This document shows, in pieces, positions 32,706-38,573 of a DNA stretch of 41,299 bases. Numbering within the stretch: the stretch's first letter is position 1; each line of letters begins with the position of its first letter. The stretch comes from an uncultured Bacteroidota bacterium (GTDB lineage Bacteria > Bacteroidota > Bacteroidia > Bacteroidales > WCHB1-69), in NCBI GenBank assembly GCA_902802755.1, contig CADCNH010000010.1, positions 1 through 41,299 on the forward strand, read 5' to 3'. The notes beneath the pieces are model-generated. The model did no database searches. It saw only the letters and a program-made list of their open reading frames with translations, and was not told where the DNA came from. The position numbers and the translations under genes are program-made.

Positions 32706-33518
32706 TTACCACGGTTTGTGTTTCTTCAGGAAATCTTCTCTCTCTTCTTTGCTAAATGAATCTGGTCCTACGGCTCCGCCATCGTAGTTGAAATAGCAGT
32801 GGTCATTGTAGGGGATTGCCACCCCATTCATCGCTGATGCTTTCTCTTCATCGGTCATCGGACAGTTGAGGATGGTATAACTATAGAGTCCCCAACCTAC
32901 ACGTCGGAACCATATCGTTAACCTTTCGGGGGAGAACTGTGAATATTCGATGCCTAAACAACCCATGCCTTTCAACTGCTTGCGAATGTTTTCATATTCC
33001 TTTTGAGACAAGCCCACTACCGTCAAGAGTGAGTCTCTCTGTTGACGTGCCTCATTGTGCCAATGGGTTGAATAAATACCGTCACTACCTCTAACGTGAA
33101 ACATCTCAAGTCTTTTTCCCTTGAACTCCAATGTGATCTCACAACTATCGGAAATGGCAGATTGAACGTATCGGTGAAGTGCTTCCATTTCGGTGTGATG
33201 TTCCTCATAATGTTTGGCCATAATGTCAGGATTACATCGTTGGTTGGGTGCTTGCACAAGAAAATAGAGGATAAGCATCAGCAGGTTGAGTCCGCCCCAA
33301 ACAACAGCTATCCGCTGCCAGATATCTCGCCAACGCAAGCCCATAACAAAAAACACTATCGAAAGTACAATAGCTGGCAGAGTAATCCAAAAGTAGAAGA
33401 TTGCCAATATAAAACCAAGAAAATCGTCAACCCAAAATAAAACAATCATCGCAGTGACAACGGCGAAAGGAATCAGCTTTAAAATTCCTAAAGGTGTTGT
33501 GAGGGCTTTTTCTGTCAT
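32706..33518 (-). CDS. Hypothetical membrane protein with soluble C-terminal domain
   Basis: A 270-residue protein with three N-terminal membrane helices (about residues 10-30, 33-59 and 68-90) and a soluble domain of about 175 residues. The soluble part has alternating charge (HYEEHHTEMEALHRYVQSAISDSCEITLEFKGKRLEMF) and ends KEEREDFLKKHKPW. I recognise no family. The 5' flank (33551-33595) carries the same coding relic as the flank of the lipoprotein gene at 30888. An imperfect box (TGTCTTTG, minus strand, 33615-33622) could be its promoter, leaving a leader of about 95 bases that includes the relic. Confidence 0.68.
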   Translation of the reverse strand: MTEKALTTPLGILKLIPFAVVTAMIVLFWVDDFLGFILAIFYFWITLPAIVLSIVFFVMGLRWRDIWQRIAVVWGGLNLLMLILYFLVQAPNQRCNPDIMAKHYEEHHTEMEALHRYVQSAISDSCEITLEFKGKRLEMFHVRGSDGIYSTHWHNEARQQRDSLLTVVGLSQKEYENIRKQLKGMGCLGIEYSQFSPERLTIWFRRVGWGLYSYTILNCPMTDEEKASAMNGVAIPYNDHCYFNYDGGAVGPDSFSKEEREDFLKKHKPW

Positions 33519-33550
33519 AAGGTTTGTATTATTGTTATCAAACGTAATCT

Positions 33551-33595
33551 CAGGATTTTTATTGCATGCTCGTAAGCCGTTCCGTTACCATATTG
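33551..33595 (-). pseudogene. Coding relic upstream of the 270-residue membrane protein gene
   Basis: Reads QYGNGTAYEHAIKIL on the minus strand, matching the relic at 30921-30968, but the frame stays open beyond the point where the other copy stops. Confidence 0.45.
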
Positions 33596-33665
33596 TTTGA
33601 AATTATTAATGATGCAAAGACAGGAAATTTGTAACACAAGGAAGTCTTTATTACTGCTTTTTTTT

Positions 33666-33673
33666 TATTTTTG
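33666..33673 (+). promoter_or_regulatory. -7 box (TATTTTTG) for the secreted protein pair
   Basis: Perfect TAnnTTTG match 42 bases before the ATG at 33716. Confidence 0.65.
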
Positions 33674-33715
33674 CCGAGGAAACTGAAAACAATTGTCTTT
33701 CAATAGTGTAATGAA

Positions 33716-34168
33716 ATGAAAAAAGTATTTTTGATATTGACATGCTGCGGACTATTTTTTCAAATATTCGCACAGAAAAAAATTGATTTCAATTCTATTG
33801 ATAGGATAGAAATGTATTACTTGACCGAAGAGGCTTATTTTGATGTGGAATATCTGAATAATACAACAAAAATAAACGCAGATTTTGAATGGCATACAAA
33901 TAAAACATATTCATGTACATTGCCAGATTCTGTTACTGTCGAATTTCTACAATTGGTAAAAGCCGCTTTTTTTGAAGATAGTCCGACACAAGGGAAAAAT
34001 AGTGATGGGATTACTACAAGTATGCCTGTAGTCGGGATTACCTGTTATGCAAAAGGAAAGAAGGTCTATAGTAATAGAATCTGCCACGAAATAGATTATC
34101 GTTTCTCTCCTGCATATACAAAGCTTATTGACAGATTATTGTATATCGTAACGCAACGTCAAGAATAA
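33716..34168 (+). CDS. Small secreted protein of unknown function
   Basis: A 150-residue protein with a Sec signal peptide (MKKVFLILTCCGLFFQIFAQ). The mature 130 residues are rich in Tyr, Asn and Thr and look like a compact alpha/beta or beta domain (RIEMYYLTEEAYFDVEYL ... GITCYAKGKKVYSNRICHEIDY); two cysteines in the second half (ITCYA, NRICHE) could form a disulfide. I recognise no family. It is 29 bases upstream of the 691-residue exported protein on the same strand, with one promoter in front, so the two may be co-expressed. Confidence 0.7.
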   Translation: MKKVFLILTCCGLFFQIFAQKKIDFNSIDRIEMYYLTEEAYFDVEYLNNTTKINADFEWHTNKTYSCTLPDSVTVEFLQLVKAAFFEDSPTQGKNSDGITTSMPVVGITCYAKGKKVYSNRICHEIDYRFSPAYTKLIDRLLYIVTQRQE

Positions 34169-34197
34169 TAATTCATCGAGGTCATAATCAAATCGTC

Positions 34198-36273
34198 ATG
34201 TCCGAATATTCTTACAAACAAATACCCTCTTTTCGCCTGATGCTGGTGCTACTCTTTCTCACTTGCACCCTAACGGGTATGGGACAACAGCAGGGCGGTA
34301 TGGACTTTCGTAGCGAACTGGACCTCATGGGAACTTTTCCCGCTTTCGCATTGGCTCCGGACGGGAATTGCTGGCTGTTGTACGGAAATAATGGTCATGC
34401 CTATTACACTGAGGACATCCAGTCGGACTGGCACTGTGCCACACCACTCTACCCTGCCGATAATCGAACATGGACAGAAATTAACGATTTTTCCTTTTTT
34501 GACTCTACCACCGCCATTGCGATTACATACGACAATTGGGGTCAACAGAACCATTGCTACCTCACTGAAGACCAGGGCAAAAGTTGGTCTCAACTTCCAA
34601 TGGACAAAAACCTTGCATTAAGTCAAATTTGCATGGATGAGCAAGGGCATATATGGTTGGCGGGGGCAGGATATGACCATATTCTCTTTTATTCCGACGA
34701 CAAATGCAAAACTTTTATGCCGCTGCAATTGCCTGTTGCAACTACTGATTGGGCACTTGTCACCGCACTGGACATGCGTGACGGACAGTATGGTTTGGCG
34801 GGACTGAACATAAAGCACGACACTTTCCCACTTCTTTTGACTGAGGACAACTGGCGCACTACCAAGCAGATTTCCACACCAATGGGGAATGGCAAGAAAA
34901 TCGACAAAGTGCTGTTATGGAATGATTTATGGATAATCCAACAAGGGAAAGAGGTCTTTTTTACCTCCTCACAAAATATTCAGTGGCAACATTTTCCGAT
35001 AAAAGTGACTGATTTTTATCTCGATCAGGAGACAAACAATCTTATAGCTTTCAACAACAACAACGAAGTGATGGTTTTCACATCTCCGACGAATTATCGT
35101 TTATTCACTCCCGAACCTCTGCCTGCAAAACCAGTAATGGCCGCCATGCACCGTGGGACACTGTATGTGTGGTCGGTAGGACGAATTCTCTGCAAAGCGG
35201 ATGAACACAGAATAATCTCTGTTTCAAATTTTTACACCACTGAAATACCTATCGGGACACCTAAAATGGTGAGGGAAGGGAACCTGCATCTATGGGGTAT
35301 TGACTTCCGTAATGTCCTTTACCTCGCTGACAAATCAGACGGCAAGTGGTATCGCCAAGAGCGTTTCCCAATGAAAGTAAAGGAGTTCTGGCTTTTAGGC
35401 GACAGCGTAGCCTTGATTTGGGACAGACAACAGCATTATACCTACTCCCTCGCCGACGGACAACTGCGAGACTATGTGCTTCCAGCACCATTAGAAGATT
35501 TTTTGGCTGCACCGATTACAGAAGTCCTGCTTTGTGGAGGATACACAAATTCCTACATAAATTTCTACACAACCACTGTCCATTATCGTGTCAATCCTAA
35601 GGGACAATTGCAAACAACATATACCTTTTCGACGAAAACTCAAAGAAAACATCATTGTCCGACTTGTCCTATTAAAATCAATAGAAAGAAACAGAAATTC
35701 CAACATGAAGCCAGTCGGAATGAATTGGATAGCATTCTCCGTGACATCAACCGGGATTATTCCAGAATGCCCACATCAGATGAACTGCAAATCACCGAAC
35801 AGGACCGACAAAAATACTACGAGTTGGTGGAGAAATATGATTTCCTGTTCGAAAGAAAATTCATGAATCCCAATGCAAGAGATCCCCGTTTTGATGAGGG
35901 CATTATACAAGACTTCTATCAAAAAATACCTGATCGAATGGACACTTTGAGTGCCAATACGCTACGACAGATTCTATACAAAAATGAGTACTTACATAGT
36001 ACTGGAGGTTCCAACTGGTTTTATATTCAGGTCGTTAACAGCAACAGCGACACACTCCGATTCAGTCATTACAATATCGACAATGAATATGCATGGTACC
36101 TTCCTTGGATGGTGGAATACAACGGGATGCCATTCCGTTGTTACAATATAGCGTTGTCACACTGGGTGTCTGACTGCCTCCCGAAGAAATTTTACGGCAA
36201 AGAATGCTTCGATAACGCACGTTTCCTCTTGCAGGTAGCAGACTATCTGTGGTTAAGAAAGCAAGATTTTTAA
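34198..36273 (+). CDS. Exported beta-propeller protein with unknown C-terminal domain
   Basis: A 691-residue protein. An N-terminal hydrophobic segment (FRLMLVLLFLTCTLTGMGQ) acts as signal peptide. Residues about 35-480 look like a propeller of sialidase/BNR- or YCF48-like blades, with repeated motifs such as YLTEDQGKSWSQL, YSDDKCKTFMPL and LLTEDNWRTTKQI alternating with hydrophobic strands. After a short CPTCP motif and a basic linker (about residues 490-510) comes a separate helical domain of about 180 residues (EQDRQKYYELVEKYDFLFERKF ... WFYIQVVNSNSDTLRFSHYN) I do not recognise. No T9SS tail is present. Its stop overlaps the convergent HD-domain gene by four bases. Confidence 0.75.
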   Translation: MSEYSYKQIPSFRLMLVLLFLTCTLTGMGQQQGGMDFRSELDLMGTFPAFALAPDGNCWLLYGNNGHAYYTEDIQSDWHCATPLYPADNRTWTEINDFSFFDSTTAIAITYDNWGQQNHCYLTEDQGKSWSQLPMDKNLALSQICMDEQGHIWLAGAGYDHILFYSDDKCKTFMPLQLPVATTDWALVTALDMRDGQYGLAGLNIKHDTFPLLLTEDNWRTTKQISTPMGNGKKIDKVLLWNDLWIIQQGKEVFFTSSQNIQWQHFPIKVTDFYLDQETNNLIAFNNNNEVMVFTSPTNYRLFTPEPLPAKPVMAAMHRGTLYVWSVGRILCKADEHRIISVSNFYTTEIPIGTPKMVREGNLHLWGIDFRNVLYLADKSDGKWYRQERFPMKVKEFWLLGDSVALIWDRQQHYTYSLADGQLRDYVLPAPLEDFLAAPITEVLLCGGYTNSYINFYTTTVHYRVNPKGQLQTTYTFSTKTQRKHHCPTCPIKINRKKQKFQHEASRNELDSILRDINRDYSRMPTSDELQITEQDRQKYYELVEKYDFLFERKFMNPNARDPRFDEGIIQDFYQKIPDRMDTLSANTLRQILYKNEYLHSTGGSNWFYIQVVNSNSDTLRFSHYNIDNEYAWYLPWMVEYNGMPFRCYNIALSHWVSDCLPKKFYGKECFDNARFLLQVADYLWLRKQDF

Positions 36274-36902
36274 CCGTTTATCAGTTTTTCCCAATACTCG
36301 TTGAATAATTGGCGGAGTTGCGGTTCGTCATCGATGATTTGGCGCAGGAGCTCCAAGCGTTTGGCATTGGGCGAGTCGGTGAACCATAGTTTAAGATAGC
36401 CGTTACGGCCGTATTTTTCGCGGAGGTGCTGCACCGTTCGCTCATAGTGCCCCGCCTTGTCCAATTCGGGATAGTGTTCCAGCCCAAATTGCACGGTACG
36501 GCGGACAATCGTCTCGGGATCGATAAAACGGTCGGCTTCGGCCACAATGCGCCCATACAACGTGCGCGGAGCGTGGTTCGCCGAGGCACGGTGGTCTTCC
36601 GCCGCACAAGCCATCATCTCTATCTGCTCGGGCGAAAACCACTGCAACAAATTCTGGTCGGCACGGATAATCCTTCCGGAGACCAGATGATGCTGCTCAC
36701 GCCCTTCACACAAGCCTGTGTCGTGGTAGGCGGCAATGACATACGCCATCTCTGCATCTGTGCCTGTCTGTTCAGCCAGTTCCAAACACTGACGGATGAC
36801 CATTTCCGCATGATCGCGCCGATGCGCTGCGTCAAAGTTATCATATCGCGGCAGAATCTCACGTTCAATATAGGTTTGTATATCTTGACGAATAATCTTC
36901 AT
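36270..36902 (-). CDS. HD-domain phosphohydrolase
   Basis: A 210-residue HD-superfamily protein. Metal ligands are visible in order: His in RRDHAEMV, the HD pair in AYHDTGL, His residues in EQHHLVSG and AAEDHRAS, and Asp in EADRFID. This is the YfbR/YpgQ-like small-molecule type rather than a Rel or dGTPase with extra domains. Likely substrates are nucleotides or phosphorylated metabolites, not determined. A TATATTTG at 36904-36911 on the minus strand is too close to the ATG to act as its -7 box. The downstream end overlaps the propeller gene. Confidence 0.85.
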   Translation of the reverse strand: MKIIRQDIQTYIEREILPRYDNFDAAHRRDHAEMVIRQCLELAEQTGTDAEMAYVIAAYHDTGLCEGREQHHLVSGRIIRADQNLLQWFSPEQIEMMACAAEDHRASANHAPRTLYGRIVAEADRFIDPETIVRRTVQFGLEHYPELDKAGHYERTVQHLREKYGRNGYLKLWFTDSPNAKRLELLRQIIDDEPQLRQLFNEYWEKLING

Positions 36903-36954
36903 TCAAATATATTTCTGATTAAATCCACCTTCACAATTTATTGCCCATAATCCG

Positions 36955-37087
36955 CTACATCACAATTGCGCAGGAGACATCGCCAGTGATTGACATTACA
37001 GTGCGTCCCATGTCAATAATGCGGTCGATGCCAGCGGTGCACCGGCAATCACCGCCAGCACCAAAGCAATGCCAATCTGGGCGGTTA
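36955..37087 (-). pseudogene. Remnant of a dicarboxylate/amino-acid:cation symporter (C-terminal part)
   Basis: Read on the minus strand, one frame gives AQIGIALVLAVIAGAP and, after a shift of frame near 37030, another gives GIDRIIDMGRTVMSITGDVSCAIVM and a stop. IDRIxDMxRTxxNxTGD is the conserved C-terminal signature of the DAACS (GltP/DctA) symporter family. Only about 40 codons remain, with a frameshift and an internal deletion, so the gene is dead. The rest of the transporter is not in the window; the alcohol dehydrogenase stop lies just to the right. Confidence 0.75.
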
Positions 37088-37104
37088 AAGATATTTTTTT
37101 AGCT

Positions 37105-38268
37105 TCATAAGCTTGCAGTGATTATCTCGGCGATATCCTGCTCTGTGAGTGGTGCGTATGCTTGATCGAGTCCTTCGTTTACGGCAATATGATGCGCCAT
37201 CTCGCCGATACGGCTTTCGTCAATGCCCACCTCTCGCAAATGCATCGGGATGCCAATACTCTCGAAGAACTTGTATGTCTCTTCAATAGCCTTGTTGGCA
37301 ATCTCCCACTGGTCCAAAGAAGCGTCAATGCCGAATACGTTGATGCCATATTTCACAAAGCGCGGCAACGTGTGTTCATTCAGAATATGCTTCATCCAGC
37401 GAGGCGTAATAATAGCCAAGCCCCAACCATGGGTGATGTCGTAATAGGCGCTCAAAGCATGCTCAATACCATGGCACGGCCAGCCTGAAGGGCTGTTGCC
37501 AAGGGCCAAAATGCCGTTGCAGCCGTACGTGCAAGCCAGCATCATCTCAGCACGGGCGGTGTAATCCTCTGGGTTCTCAAGGCACTTGCAGCCGTTCACC
37601 ATCAAGCTACGCAGCATTGATTCGCAGAAACCATCGTTCAGCAAGGTGGTGTCTTCGGTAAAATACTGCTCCATCACATGGTTCATAGCATCAGCAATAC
37701 CTGCAGCGGTCTGTTTCTTGCTGACGGTGAAAGTATATGTGGGATCGAGGAAAGAGCAGACGGGATAAAGCAACCTGTCGCCATAACCGATTTTGTCGTT
37801 GGTTTCGGTACGTGAGATAACGCCGAAAGTGTCATATTCGCTGCCTGTGGCCGCCAAAGTGATAATGTCCACAATGGGCAATGCGGCTTGTGCTTTCACT
37901 TTATAGGAGATAAGATCCCACGGGTCGCCATCATAGCAGGCACCTGCCGCAATGGCTTTCGAACAGTCCAAAACGCTGCCGCCGCCTACCGCCAGAATTA
38001 CATCCACTTTGTGTTCCTTGCACAGACGAACGCCGTCGAGCACACTGGGGTCGTATTTTGGATTAGGTTGAATGTCTGAAAGTTCCACAATCTCGTAGCC
38101 TTTCAGCAGTTCATGTACTTTCTGGTATAGACCGATTTTCTTGATACTGCCGCCACCGTAAGTCAATAATATTTTCTTCCCAAATTGTGACATCACACCA
38201 GGAAGTTTTTCTATCACGCCTTTGCCAAAGATAAGGCGTGTTGGGGTTTGATAATCAAAGTTTTGCAT
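37105..38268 (-). CDS. Iron-containing alcohol dehydrogenase (butanol dehydrogenase/YqhD type)
   Basis: A 387-residue group III alcohol dehydrogenase. The NAD(P)-binding motif is VGGGSVLDCSKAIA near residue 95; ATGSEYDTFGVIS follows; metal ligands lie in GIADAMNHVMEQYF (Asp and His) and in CHGIEHALSAYYDITHGWGLA (two His). The type resembles YqhD/BdhA enzymes that reduce a wide range of aldehydes, usually with NADPH. It is the third gene of a leftward run: NRPS-like protein, 68-residue membrane protein, this enzyme, with gaps of 60 and 38 bases and no terminator between. It is therefore a candidate to reduce the aldehyde released by the NRPS reductase domain (inference). Confidence 0.92.
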   Translation of the reverse strand: MQNFDYQTPTRLIFGKGVIEKLPGVMSQFGKKILLTYGGGSIKKIGLYQKVHELLKGYEIVELSDIQPNPKYDPSVLDGVRLCKEHKVDVILAVGGGSVLDCSKAIAAGACYDGDPWDLISYKVKAQAALPIVDIITLAATGSEYDTFGVISRTETNDKIGYGDRLLYPVCSFLDPTYTFTVSKKQTAAGIADAMNHVMEQYFTEDTTLLNDGFCESMLRSLMVNGCKCLENPEDYTARAEMMLACTYGCNGILALGNSPSGWPCHGIEHALSAYYDITHGWGLAIITPRWMKHILNEHTLPRFVKYGINVFGIDASLDQWEIANKAIEETYKFFESIGIPMHLREVGIDESRIGEMAHHIAVNEGLDQAYAPLTEQDIAEIITASL

Positions 38269-38306
38269 ACTGCATAAGTTTATAAAATTTCTTACCTGTT
38301 GATTCT

Positions 38307-38513
38307 TTAACGCATCATTATTTTTTCAAGAATGAAGAAAACCAACCATACCAGCAAGGTGCTTCCACCCACCTGGGCCATCGTTTCTCCTCCTTTCAAA
38401 TGACACAAGATAAAAATAATACCAACTACAAAGACAATCAGGGCCATAATGAGCAACTTGAACATAAAGCTCTTGTATCCTTGAGATGAAAATAAATTTC
38501 TAAGATTTGACAT
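38307..38513 (-). CDS. Small two-TM membrane protein
   Basis: A 68-residue protein with two membrane helices (about residues 19-38 and 47-65: LLIMALIVFVVGIIFILC and GGSTLLVWLVFFILEKI) joined by a short loop HLKGGETMAQV. I recognise no family. It lies between the NRPS-like gene and the alcohol dehydrogenase gene on the same strand. It could anchor, export or protect against the product, or be unrelated; nothing in the sequence decides. Confidence 0.65.
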   Translation of the reverse strand: MSNLRNLFSSQGYKSFMFKLLIMALIVFVVGIIFILCHLKGGETMAQVGGSTLLVWLVFFILEKIMMR

Positions 38514-38573
38514 AACTTTTTCTTTTTTTTGCTAATAGATACTCTCTTTTCCTCGAGATGGTTCAAAAAAGCT

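Noticed and set aside
36904..36911. TATATTTG as the -7 box of the HD-domain gene
   Set aside because: It ends only one base before the ATG, leaving no room for a transcript start ahead of the coding region.
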